Shown in pieces: positions 44,528 through 54,760 of a DNA stretch of 64,000 bases (position 1 is the stretch's first letter; each line of letters opens with the position of its first letter). The DNA lies in contig OU612068.1 in NCBI GenBank assembly GCA_914767715.1, forward strand, positions 1-64,000, written 5' to 3'. Source of the stretch: Membranipora membranacea (Eukaryota; Bryozoa; Gymnolaemata; Cheilostomatida; Membraniporidae). A program made the position numbers and the translations under genes. The notes beneath the pieces are model-generated. The model ran no database searches. It worked only from the letters and a program-made list of their open reading frames with translations, and was not told the origin of the DNA.

Positions 44528-47276
44528 GTGAACATAGAAAATCAAGAGTTTAGACTGGTTACTACGTTTACTAACAATGTGACAAACAAGTTTTACGCTG
44601 ATGTATCAGACTACAACTCACCTGACATTTACTTTGTTTTGCGTCAAGCGATGCCCTATATAAAAGATCGGATCCAACAGCTAATGGGTCGTGGGAAGAA
44701 ATTTAGGATAAGTATGGAAGGAAGATTTGTGAAACCTACTGGTGAAGAGATGCTAGCCAGGCTATGGGGCACTCGGGGTCAGATGCCGAGGGTAATCCTA
44801 CCACACACCGATCTGGAGGAAGAGATAATGGAGCAGGCGGAGCTGATAGAAGCAGGTGTGAGCGAAATAGAAATGTGCGGATCGGGATGGGTCCTCGAGA
44901 TAGTTAGCAGATCTTTTATAGAACTGTATAGATATGAGCCGCTTAAAGGGGGCACCTATGTGAAAACACCTAAATATTTAGGTGATAAGAAGGCTTTGAT
45001 TAATGTAGACAACAGTGGTAACAAATCTTTAGATGAGATTAGACATATTGCTGGTCGGATTGGAATTGAGTTTAATACAAAAACTAGTAAAAAGCAATTG
45101 GTAGAGTTGATAAAAGGTAGAGAGCCAAACGTGATGAAAGATAACAAAGTGATGCTTCAAGTGGGCAGTGTTATCGTGCCTACACCCAGCAGAAGATAAT
45201 GCGGACAGGCTCACTAAATACCTCCTTTTTGAAAACGAACTCGATGATAAGGCTTTATCATACCCTGTGAAGATAATTGATGCGCAAAAATTTGCCGTTG
45301 AAAATAATCTCATCATAAACGTGTACGAGTGGGATAATGAGGCTCTGCCGCTAGATGTTGTACACACAGACAGACGGTTGTATAGGGAGCAACCACCAAT
45401 CGTAAACCTACTGTTATATAAGGGGCATTATATGTGGATAAAAAGAATGTCAGCACTTTTGTGGAAGCAGACTGATCATAAGGCGGCAATGTTAACCTGT
45501 CTAAGGTGTACTCACCACTTTACATGCAAGCGCACACTAGCTGAGCATATAGAAGTATGCCTCAAGGCGCATGATGGCGACTGTACCATTAAAATGCTTA
45601 TAGAGGGTAAACCTTATGAAGATGGAAAAAGCGCCGTATGTTGTGTACGCAGATTTTGAGTCAGTCATTGACAAAGAGACTAAAGCTCACAAGGGGTGGT
45701 ATATCTACACCAGGGAGTCTGCGGTATGCCAAGGCAAACAACTCCTACCTAAGAGATTACAACCCGGTAAAACCTCTCAGTTACCTTATGTATGTAGATA
45801 TGAACAATCTATATGGCTGGGCCATGTCTCAAAAGCTGTCTACGGGTGGGTTTGAGTGGGTTAAAACGGAAGATGGTTTGCTAGATCTAGAATTTGTTGA
45901 TGATGGTGAGGGTTACATCGCTGAGGTAAACCTAGAATACCCGACAGATCTACACGACATGCATAATGACTATCTCCTAGCCTCCGAGAGCTGGCAACCA
46001 AAACAATGGTCAGACTATATGCGAGAAGTTGGGCCCACTGATCTTATGGGCGAACCCCGCTACGGCAAAGTAAACAAGCTGGTCCTGAACTTAAATTATC
46101 AGCATAAGTATGTGGTGCATCATCAAACCCTAACCACATACCTGCGGATGGGGATGAAGCTAAACAAGATACACAAGGTGCTCAAGTTTGAGGAGAGCTT
46201 GGATGGAGCCATACATTAGGCTCAACACAGACCTCCGGAAGAAAGCAACGACAGATTTTGAAAATGACTTTTTCAAGCTAATGAACAACTCGGTGTTTGG
46301 CAAATCTATGGAAAATGTTCGCAATCGAATAGATGTAAGGCTTACGGTAGAAGATAAGATGAAAGAAAAGTGGATCAAGGATTGCAGGTTTGTGTGCAGT
46401 AAAGATTTTAATGAAGACCTGTTGGGATTCTTGATGAAGAAAAAATCTGTCACTCTAAACAAGCCCATATATGTCTTCTTTTTTTATTTCTTTTTTTTAT
46501 GACAAAACAGAGGGTGGGTTGCCCCTAAAGAGGGACGCAAGTTTGGGGTCCTCGTACTGAGAGTGTGATGCATCCTAGTAAACTAGAATGCATCCTAGAG
46601 GTGAGGCCATGGTGGACCTCCTAATCGTGAGTGTGCAGCAAGCTGCCAGAAACTGAAACAGGCACTAATCAGCCATTGGCCATGACACTTTGATCTTAGC
46701 CAATAGGCCGAGAAGCGAGAAGCCCATATATGTCGGCCAAGCAATCTTAGACATATTAAAAACCCTGATGTCCGAGTATCATTATAGCAAAAATATGCTG
46801 GTGCTAAAATGCTGTATACCAACACTGATAGCTTTGTTTTGTTAATCCACACCAATGATTTTTACAAGGAGATGCCCTTAGAGGAGTATGACATGAGCAA
46901 TTATCCAAAAGAGCACCAATGCCACAGCGAGAAAAATAAAAAGAAGATAGGGTTGCCCAAGGATGAAGGAGGGGGCAAACCCATAGCAGAGTTTGCAACC
47001 CTGCGATCTAAGTGCTATTGTGTTAGGTTTGATGACTGGCAGATGAAAAAGTGCAAAGGTATAAAGAAGTGTGTTGTTGCTGATATAAGGTTTGAAGAAA
47101 ACAAACGCTGCCTTGATATTGGAAAGCCAGCTCCTGACGCGCGAATGAATATTATCGGCTCTAGACTTCACAAACTAAGGACGCTCAGCCTTGTTAAAAA
47201 TACCCTATCTGCCTTCGATGATAAGCGATTTTATACAGATGCAGTGAACAGCTATGCCCACTTCACTATAGAATGA
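44528..47276 (+). pseudogene. polB: Polinton family B DNA polymerase, broken
   Basis: Pieces in order: N-terminal domain 44,528-45,199 (ADVSDYNSP, LMGRGKKF, MCGSGWVL); continuation 45,168-45,659 with INVYEWDN and a C..C/H..C zinc-finger-like stretch; the exonuclease motif YADFES at about 45,640; motif A (VDMNNLYGWAM) in the frame 45,638-46,219; motif B (NNSVFGKSMENV) in 46,188-46,502; then the SINE (46,476-46,719). Motif C is at 46,809 onward, where the usual D-T-D reads N-T-D (YTNTDS), and the frame ends at 47,276. Frameshifts near 45,180, 45,640-45,750 and 46,190 plus the SINE kill it. The family replicates linear elements by protein priming. Confidence 0.9.
46476..46719 (-). mobile_element. 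SINE with a U2 snRNA-derived head, inserted in the polymerase gene
   Basis: A 244 bp insert flanked by a perfect 15 bp target duplication AAGCCCATATATGTC (46,461-46,475 and 46,720-46,734). Read on the minus strand it starts TCGCTTCTCGGCC then TATTGGCTAAGATCAA, the 5' end of U2 snRNA with very few changes over about 35 bases. About 175 bases of unrelated body and an A-rich tail (AAAAAAAAG..) follow. The U2 branch-point-pairing segment (GTAGTA) and everything after it are absent, so it is not a U2 gene. Head, body, A-tail and TSD together fit an snRNA-headed SINE moved by LINE machinery. Confidence 0.85.
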
Positions 47277-47280
47277 ATGA

Positions 47281-48385
47281 TACTGCGTGAAGTGTAAACA
47301 AAAGACGGGGATGCATAACGCTCGAACCGCAAAATCGGTTAACAGAAGAACGATGCGTGTGGGGGAATGCATTTGGTGTGGCTGTAGGAAGGTTCAGTTC
47401 ATGGGTGGAGCTGTGAAAAAGCCTGTGTGGACTGATGAGCTCGCGGAAGAGCTGCACAAACCCATCAGGCATAAGTTTGAGAAGAGGCGGGTATATTCAC
47501 CTGACATCAAAAAAATATGGGCCGCAGATCTGGTGGATATGAGTAGCCATGCCAAAGAAAATAATGGTGTAAAGTACCTGCTAGCGGTGATTAATGTGTT
47601 TTCTAAATACGGTTGGCTGGTGCCCCTGAAAACCAAGACTGGAAAAGAGGTGGCTGAGGCCTTTGAAAAGATACTAAAACAACGAAAACCCCCGGGAGGG
47701 CTACGAGTGGGTAAAAGACCTGATACAAATATATTCAACTGAAAATGAGTAAAGATCTAGCGTGGTGGAGAGATGGAACCGAACCATGAAAGAAAAGATG
47801 TACAAATACTTTACGGCGAATAACACGCAATAATACCTTGACCTGCTTGATAAGATGATGGATAATTACAACCGCGCAGTCCATTCATCCACTGGGATGA
47901 GGCCTGTGGACGCCAGCAACCCTGAAAACTCTGACACGGTGAGGGCTAAAGTTTGAAAAGGGGGATCTTGTGCGTATAAGTTTAAAAAGGAAAACCTTTG
48001 AAAAGGGCTACACAGCAGGTGGACTGAGGAGGTCTTTAGAGTCACAGCCGTGAGATACACTAACCCAACAACCTACAAAATCGCTGGATTGGATGGAGAA
48101 GAGATTGAAGGCACATTTTACGAGCCCGAGCTACAAAAGTCCAAGCAAGAAGTATTTAGGATAGAACAAATAATCCGTAAACGTGGTAAAAAGTCTCTAG
48201 TCAAATGGACGGGTTATCCGGAGAGCCCATTAGCAATTGATGGGACAAACTTGGTAATGTTGCTCGGTATGTGGATTCTAAAGATTATGAAGCGGTTAAG
48301 ATCCAATGAGAGCAAAGTTACCAACCTTGAGAGGAAGATAAGTCGATGGAGGGGCAGAACGGATTTACGCGTAACAGAGCTTTAA
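47281..48385 (+). pseudogene. Polinton integrase with chromodomain, broken
   Basis: 47,287-47,742 gives a Cys-rich N-terminal region (CVKCKQKTG, then CIWCGC) and the first part of the rve core. The first acidic residue is in WAADLVDM, followed by NVFSKYGW, where most relatives have an Asp instead of the Asn. A frameshift near 47,690 hides the second acidic motif. In other phases to about 47,950 come VVERWNRTMKEKM (catalytic Glu) and NYNRAVHSSTGM, with an internal TAA. 48,050-48,385 ends with a chromodomain (VFRIEQIIRKRG..SLVKWTGYPE). The role in intact elements is insertion of the element DNA; the chromodomain may guide it to histone marks. Confidence 0.88.
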
Positions 48386-48406
48386 AGGTTACCTGTATTA
48401 AATAAA

Positions 48407-48658
48407 ATGGATGACGATGAGCTTAAAAGGTTTTTAGCAAGGATGAAAGAAGAAAGTAAAAAGAAGTCAGTCTGGCTAAGTGATAACAACGATGCGTTTG
48501 AAATATTTTGGGAAGTGAGGGATAAACCATTTTTCATGTTAAACTCCAGCCCAATCCCCGAGAGCTCTAGAGTTTGGTTAAACAAAGGCCATCCAGTCAG
48601 ACACCCAGAGCTGCGAGCCACTCTGGCTGATCTTAATGAAAAGGCAAAACAATTGTGA
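48407..48658 (+). CDS. Polinton small protein, 83 aa, function unknown
   Basis: Starts at ATG 48,407 right behind TTAAATAAA. Charged N-terminus (DDDELKRFLARMKEESKKK), then a compact middle with Trp/Phe residues and a Leu/Glu helix at the end. Intact frame between the integrase and capsid genes. No family recognised. Confidence 0.6.
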   Translation: MDDDELKRFLARMKEESKKKSVWLSDNNDAFEIFWEVRDKPFFMLNSSPIPESSRVWLNKGHPVRHPELRATLADLNEKAKQL

Positions 48659-48722
48659 ATTAAAGGTATATATAAAATGCGTAAGGCAGAGTTACCTCAA
48701 ACCATAGAAAATCATGAGAAAG

Positions 48723-48777
48723 GCTTAAAGGGTTAGTATAATAAATAATACACAAGTTTTTTAGTATAATAAATAAG
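48723..48777 (+). promoter_or_regulatory. Double AGTATAATAAATA motif before the capsid gene
   Basis: Two copies (48,735-48,748 and 48,763-48,777) lie directly upstream of the ATG at 48,778. The same 55 bp cassette occurs at 43,936-43,990. The motif contains AATAAA, so it may also end the upstream transcript. Confidence 0.5.
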
Positions 48778-50033
48778 ATGGCAACCAATATTGCTCCAGA
48801 ATTTTTGCGATTGGATGAGCAACCCATGGTGGACACTTCCATGGACTCTCTAGAGTTTTATGAAATGAAGCTGGCCAACCCTGAAACGGAAGATAATCCT
48901 AGATTTACAATTGATTACACCGATCAGTGTGTTTTGCCTAAAGAAGCGTATCTAAAAATGACGAGTGAGATTGTTAAAGCAGCTGATGGAAGTTTGTATG
49001 CCTCTGCTGATAATGTGGCATTTGTCAACAATGGACCTCTCTATCTATTTGATCGGGCAATCTATAACATTGACAACCAAGCCGTGGAAATAGTGGAAAA
49101 GCAAGGAGAGGCATCACTGGTAACATCTCTGGTAGACTTCTCGGATGACTATGTAAACTCTAAGGGTGAACAACTCATGATAGCAAAAGATACAAAAGAT
49201 AATGATACAGCGAATACCAACACTGGATTTGTTACGCGAAAGGCCCATAAGAAGTTTGATCTCTGTATTCCCTTGCCGCATATATTTGGCTTCGCTAGGG
49301 GTGTCAATAAGGTGTTTTTTGGTATGACCCACACAGTGGAGTTTCAGAAGGCTACGAATCAGAACAACGCATTGTATAGGAAAAATGATGTAGATGCCGC
49401 TAAAGTAAAGCTCACTGGACTGAGTTTGTGGATGCCTAGAGTAAATCCAAGTCCAGCACCAAGCTACTAAAGTTTATCAGTGGGAAAAAAGAAATGCAAG
49501 CCCCATTTCAACAAGTAAAGTATTGTAACAAGGCATTTGCCATCAACACAGACATGGCTTGGGATATTACACAATTTAGGAAAACTGACCGTCCTAGGCA
49601 CGTTTTTGTAGCATTTCGATTACGGGATAAAGAGGGTGACCAGGAAAAGAACAATGCATTATTTGACCCTTGCGCCGTTACTGACATTTCACTAACTGTA
49701 AATGGTGAGATACACCCTAGATTTCCATACTCGGGGGATTTTGCTAACAAGCAAGTGGGTGGACCTTACCGCGATGTGCCGAACTACAGGGGCATTGACA
49801 ATAAGTATGATTCTGGCATGCTTATTACAAAGTCTGACTTTTTGTCAAGATATCCAGTATACCACTTTGACCTTGAAAGAATGCCAGAGGCTGTAAATGA
49901 CAGTGCAACTACTCTTCAGCTCAGGGCTAGGCTGAATGCGGGGGGCAATTATAGAGTGCATGTTACCATGCTTTCGGATCGAGATTTGACATTTACGGGT
50001 GATGGTAAGAAAATGAATGTAAATCTTCGTTAA
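48778..50033 (+). pseudogene. Polinton major capsid protein (double jelly-roll type), one frameshift
   Basis: First half 48,778-49,470 (230 aa): DYTDQCVLPKEAYLKM, FVNNGPLYLFDRAIY, an FVTRKAHKKF..CIPLPHIFGF segment, LWMPRV. Second half 49,494-50,033 in another phase: HVFVAFRLRDKEGDQEKN, NGEIHPRFPY, LSRYPVYHFDLERM, a closing MLSDRDLTF. The order and motifs match the conserved Polinton capsid protein family, where two jelly rolls form the hexon-like capsomer. A single frameshift around 49,470-49,490 separates the halves, so it was intact until recently. Confidence 0.82.
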
Positions 50034-50094
50034 AAAATTTAATATTAAGTTAGTTTTTATGGTTGAAAAACCATAAAAACGTATAATAAATAGG

Positions 50095-50870
50095 ATGTAT
50101 ACGAAAAGAAATATTGGTTTGACGGATTGCCAAGTAAAAAAGCTGGCATCAGCCGTTGATAATGGTGCGCCTATATCATTCACAAAGTACTCTGTAACGG
50201 GTAATGTACCCGTATATCTTACAAAAGGACAGTTGGAAGGGCTTACAGCGGGTAAGCCGCTAAAGTTCAGTCAAAAGCAGCTTATGCATATGAAAACCAA
50301 AGGTGGATTTTTGGGGGCTCTGTTCAAACTAATTGGACCAGCCATGACACTTATAGCACCGGTTGCAAAAACCCTGGGACCCGCAGTAGCGACGGGAGCG
50401 CTAACGGGTGCGGCCAGTTATGGTGCCAATAAACTGTTGAGAAAGGCTGCTGGTGATGATAAGAGGAGGGGCAAAGGGCTTGAGCTTAAACCCTACAAGG
50501 GTGGTAATGTAACAGTAGAGCTAACACCTAATGAGATTAATGGTTTGATTTGGTCTACCAAGTCCAGGAAAACTGGCGGATTGTTGTCTCTGTTGGCTTC
50601 TCTAGCAGCCTCTCTACTACCAACTCTTTTGGGTAGTGGTTTGTCAAAGTCTGAGATTAACACCGCCAAGGATGTTATCTTATCAGTAGCGTCGCAAAAA
50701 GGAAAAAAAATGGCCCAACAGCGTCTAGATCAAATGGCCCAAGAGTATGGCAGCGGACTGCTGGGAAAGTTGTTTGGCCTTCCTGGAAACAAGGTGCCAG
50801 TGCTGAGAGATATACCACTACTAAACATTCTGTTTCAAAGCCATTATCTAATTACGACATTATATTTCAC
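50095..50870 (+). CDS. Polinton virion membrane/core protein, adenovirus pX-like
   Basis: ATG at 50,095 behind GTATAATAAATAG. Two copies of a short ~30-residue segment typical of the family stand first (LTDCQVKKLASAV, LTKGQLEGLTAGKPL..QKQLMHM). A Gly/Ala/Leu-rich hydrophobic stretch follows (GGFLGALFKLIGPAMTLIAP, TGALTGAASYGANKLL), then another LT..EINGLIW copy and a second hydrophobic block (LLSLLASLAASLLPTLLG). Likely a minor virion protein that meets the membrane or DNA inside the capsid. The true 3' end is uncertain because the called frame runs on into the next gene's sequence after about 50,850. Confidence 0.65.
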
Positions 50871-52360
50871 GGTTCCAAGTTCCCCGGTTTCATGGGTTGT
50901 TTTATGCGCGATACATTACCGAATAACTTAACCCGATACATCACCGAATAACTTAACTCGATACATTACCGAATAACTTAACCCGATACATTACCGAATA
51001 ACTTAACCCGATACATTACCGAATAACTTAACCCGATACATTACCGAATAACTTAACCCGATATATTACCGAATAACTTAAGGCGATACATTACCGAATA
51101 ACTTAACCCGATACATTACCGAATAACTTAACTCGATATATTACCGAATAACTTAACCCGATACATTACCGAATAACTTAACCCGATACATTACCGAATA
51201 ACTTAACCCGAAACATTACCGAATAACTTAACCCGATATATCACCGAATAACTTAACTCGATACATTACCGAATAACTTAACCCGATACATTACCGAATA
51301 ACTTAACCCGATACATTACCGAATAACTTAACCCGATACATTACCGAATAACTTAACCCGATATATTACCGAATAACTTAACTCGATACATTACCGAATA
51401 ACTTAACTCGATACATTACCGAATAACTTAACCCGATACATTACCGAATAACTTAACTCGATACATTACCGAATAACTTAACTCGATACATTACCAAATA
51501 ACTTAACTCGATACATTACCGAATAACTTAACCCAATACATTACCGAATAACTTAACTCGATACATTACCGAATAACTTAACCCGATACATTACCGAATA
51601 ACTTAACCCGATACATTACCGAATAACTTAACCCGATACATTACCGAATAACTTAACTCGATACATTACTGAATAACTTAACCCGATACATTACCGAATA
51701 ACTTAACTCGATACATTACCGAATAACTTAACCCGATACATTACCGAATAACTTAACCCGATACATTACCGAATAACTTAACTCGATACATTACTGAATA
51801 ACTTAACCCGATACATTACCGAATAACTTAACTCGATACATTACCAAATAACTTAACCCGATACATTACCGAATAACTTAACCCGATACATTACCGAATA
51901 ACTTAACCCGATACATTACCGAATAACTTAACCCGATATATTACCGAATAACTTAACTCGATACATTACCGAATAACTTAACTCGATACATTACCGAATA
52001 ACTTAACTCGATACATTACCAAATAACTTAACCCGATAAATTACCGAATAACTTAACCCGATACATTACTGAATAACTTAACCCGAGGCTGTGGCGTGTT
52101 CAATTTAGATGACTCAACTGGTCCAGGAACTCATTGGACGGCTTGGCACAAAACCGTTTATTTTGATAGTTATGGCTTACCGCCCCCGGAAGAATTTTTA
52201 GATCGAGTTGGAAATCAGGAAATATATAGTATAACTGTTTGGATATTCAAAATAGCTACGATCCACCTTTTTGCGGACAATTGTGTTTGGGATTTTTAGA
52301 AGCCATGAGCTCTGGTAAAGATCCAGAAGAATTTTTGCTCAGCATATTTCGAGTATAATA
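50840..52360 (+). pseudogene. Polinton adenain-like cysteine protease, split by a minisatellite
   Basis: The N-terminal segment (FPGFMGCFMRDTLPNN) is encoded at about 50,875-50,930. After the 25 bp repeat array the frame continues at 52,085 with the Cys-Gly lead and NLDDSTGPGTHWTAW (catalytic His), then YFDSYG (acidic residue). After a frameshift near 52,232 comes FCGQLCLGFL (catalytic Cys), with the stop at about 52,356. These match the adenovirus-type maturation protease carried by Polintons. Without the array the two coding parts would meet in frame at a CGA/GG junction. So the gene was broken chiefly by repeat growth plus one frameshift. Confidence 0.85.
50910..52084. repeat. 47-copy minisatellite, 25 bp unit, inside the protease gene
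   Basis: Unit GATACATTACCGAATAACTT + AACCC, 1,175 bp, which is exactly 47 x 25. Most differences are single changes (ACTCG for ACCCG, CAAATA for CGAATA, TACTGAA, GATATATT). The first unit is normal protease coding sequence. 25 is not a multiple of 3, so each added unit shifts the frame. Confidence 0.95.
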
Positions 52361-52362
52361 AA

Positions 52363-53348
52363 ATGCCTATAAATTATTTTAACGAAGATCCAGACTCTGG
52401 CCCCGATATCAATGAGGTACTGGAAGAGGTAAAAATATCAATTCACTGGTAACAAAGTAACCAAGCTCTCAGACCCCTCAGGTGGTAAAGTCTTGGTTTC
52501 CACCATCGGTGGTGATATGGAAGAGTCTGAACTTACTACAAGCGCTGTTACTAATAAAATACCCAAGATATCTAACCCAGCTGCTGGTAAACTCACCGCT
52601 TCAAAGACTAATGGTGAAATAGAAGAATCAACAACTGAAGGCGTCACCAATAAAATCCCTAAAATACCAAATCCAAAACCTGTGGGTGGCGATGGCTATC
52701 TTATTGTGTCTGATGGAGTTGGTGGCATAAAAGAAGGTTATATGAGTCAAGGTGGATTTATAACAAGAATGGGCAATCATACAGCTGAAATAGACTCTGC
52801 AGTTGGTGATAAGCTGGTACTTTCTACCAGTAATGGCAAAGTAAAAGAGTCACCACTTATGGTAAATGGCATTAATAATAAAATTGATAAAATACCAAAT
52901 CCAGCAGGTCTTGGTGTCCACCGTCGGTGGCGATATGGAAGAGTCTGAACTTACTGTAGATAGTATAAAAAATAATATTACCCTATTTAAGGATCAGGCT
53001 GAAAAAGGGGCTTTTGCAGCTGGTGAGGTTGGTAAATATGTCTTGGTTATGGACCGCAGAGTTAGCTTTACGACAACCTTTACAAGAGTGGTATTTGATG
53101 CCAAGCTAAAGCCTGGAATAGCTAACAAAAATAAGAAGTTGTCAATTGTCTAAACAGCGGATGGTGTAGACTATACAACAGCGCAAGAGTAAAATATATC
53201 TGCTAGCAAAAACCACCAGGTCTTTAGTACCAATTTTACCTTGAGCCCCAATATGCTATGGAATTTCACGATAGAGGTTGATGGGGTTAACAATCCTGGT
53301 GATTTAATTGAACGTCTTCATATAGAATGGTACTATAATGAAGGTTAA
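52363..53348 (+). pseudogene. Fibre-like repetitive protein 1
   Basis: Starts ATG 52,363 behind GAGTATAATAAA, which overlaps the protease stop. N-terminus NYFNEDPDSGPD. After a frameshift near 52,440 come four or five ~26-30-residue repeats with NKIPKI-NP and GGDMEES/GEIEES/GKVKES turns, like shaft repeats of trimeric fibres. After another frameshift near 52,910 a linker leads to a C-terminal domain ending MLWNFTIEVDG..IEWYYNEG. DNA of the first and last repeat is nearly identical over 43 bp. Probably an attachment or spike protein, by analogy only. Confidence 0.6.
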
Positions 53349-53351
53349 TAA

Positions 53352-53903
53352 ATGGCTGTAAATTATTTTTATGAGGAGCCATCAAGTTCGAACATAGAAG
53401 AGTTACACGAGGAGCTCTATGAATAACAAGAGGAGCTCAGTGAATCACGAGGGGAGCTGGGTGGTAAGCTCTCAAAAAGATCCAACCCAGCTGGTGGTAA
53501 ACTGGTAGCCAGCACCATAGAAGGTAAAATACGAGAAATAAATTTTATGATAAAACAACAATGTGAAATTAAGGCTGAACAACTTCTGACTAGAAATAGG
53601 TGTCCAGTTTTTCATATGCCGTTAAAAGCGGAACATAAAACAGTCATTGTTCACGTTAATCTCAAAGACGGTCAACAGGACAAAACTAAGCGCATTTTGT
53701 TAAAATTTAAACCTCCACCGGGTCTGTTTACAGTGAGAGTGGCTTTCACTCTTAGACCAGGTGAAACGTACAAGGTTTTTAACAGCAACTTTTCTCTCCC
53801 AAAGTTGAGCACCTGGAACTTAGAGTTTGAAGTGGAAGGGCTCACTGACGCCTCATCTTTGATTGATCACGTCTATGTAACTTACTATTACACAGAACAA
53901 TAA
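53352..53903 (+). pseudogene. Fibre-like protein 2, shorter paralogue
   Basis: ATG 53,352 behind GGTTAATAA. The N-terminus (NYFYEEPSSSN) repeats that of the previous gene. An early in-frame TAA follows at about 53,424, then one shaft-like repeat (SNPAGGKLVASTIEGKIREI). A C-terminal domain (frame 53,547-53,903) closes like its neighbour (WNLEFEVEG..VYVTYYYTEQ). It arose by tandem duplication with a differing shaft length. Function inferred only from repetitive architecture. Confidence 0.6.
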
Positions 53904-53951
53904 TGAAATAAAATACGAGAGTACTTGAATAAAAATACGCGAGCACTTTAA

Positions 53952-53980
53952 CATTTTTAATGTATTTTACATTAAAAATG
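53952..53980. terminator. Perfect 13 bp hairpin between the convergent gene blocks
   Basis: CATTTTTAATGTA / TTT / TACATTAAAAATG, 13 bp arms with a 3-base loop, about 50 bp after the last plus-strand gene and about 120 bp before the end of the minus-strand ATPase. The position fits transcription ending from both sides. Confidence 0.5.
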
Positions 53981-53981
53981 G

Positions 53982-54102
53982 CACACCAAAATTTTACTAT
54001 GGGGTATCAAAATTTTACTAAGGGATACCAAAATTTTACTAAGGGGTATCAAAATTTTACTAAGGGTTGCCAAAATTTTACTAAGGGGTACCAAAATTTT
54101 AC
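53982..54102. repeat. 21 bp tandem repeat, six copies
   Basis: CAAAATTTTACTAAGGGGTA + T/C units, separating the convergent blocks. Each holds the palindrome AAAATTTT. Confidence 0.85.
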
Positions 54103-54760
54103 TCTGTGTAAATATATTTAGAAAAGTTTTTGATGTATTTTTTGCTTCCGCAATTCATGGGTAAAATTGCCAAAAAATCTCTATCCACTAACTTTAATTT
54201 TTTAAAGTCACTGACATCCATATCAGCCCAATGAACGATCCCTCTTGGGATTTCATTGATCAGCCGATGCGTACATGCTGCTGTGAACCCCCTCCCTACT
54301 CTTTTTATCAAAGTTAAACATTACCAAGATATTAGCATTTTGACTGATCACCAGGTTAGTCTCAGTAAATTTTGGGAGATATAGATAACATTGACCTTCT
54401 TATGTCTTCCCTGAGAAAATATTAAGGAAGGAAATGTTTGATCTTTCTCTAGCATAAAGTCATCAAAAATGACCAGAGTGAGTGGTGGCATTTCCTCAAA
54501 TAAGTCTAGGCTTAGGTCTCCGGGAGATAGAAACGTGACATCCTCTTCCGCGCGTAAAACGTCATAAATGCGTTGGCTAGGGGTGTTGGTAATAACGTAC
54601 AGACACGACCATTTTATATACTTCATTGTCAGGTTAACCACCAAATTAGTTTTACCACAGCCAGATTGGCCGGCGATGAACAACCTTATATCGTCAGGGA
54701 GCATAGCGTGGTGTAGGGGCTTTTTAACCCGTTTTTCTCCGAACTTTGTATATTCAATTA
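54099..54760 (-). pseudogene. Polinton packaging ATPase (FtsK/HerA-like)
   Basis: Main frame 54,348-54,704 with open sequence upstream to about 54,757. Walker A is GQSGCGKTN, Walker B LTLVIFDDFM, and a polar YISQN motif follows. A frameshift near 54,365 leads to QNANILVMFNFDKK and then to the C-terminal frame 54,099-54,311 (DFLAILPMNCG). The family pumps element DNA into the capsid. It reads toward the hairpin at 53.95 kb. The start codon is uncertain: MLPDD at 54,704 is preceded by ~18 open codons directly after the stop of the PLA2-like gene. Confidence 0.85.

Noticed and set aside
46476-46719. A genuine U2 snRNA gene
   Set aside because: Only the first ~35 bases match; the branch-point and Sm regions are absent, and TSD plus A-tail show a retroinsertion.
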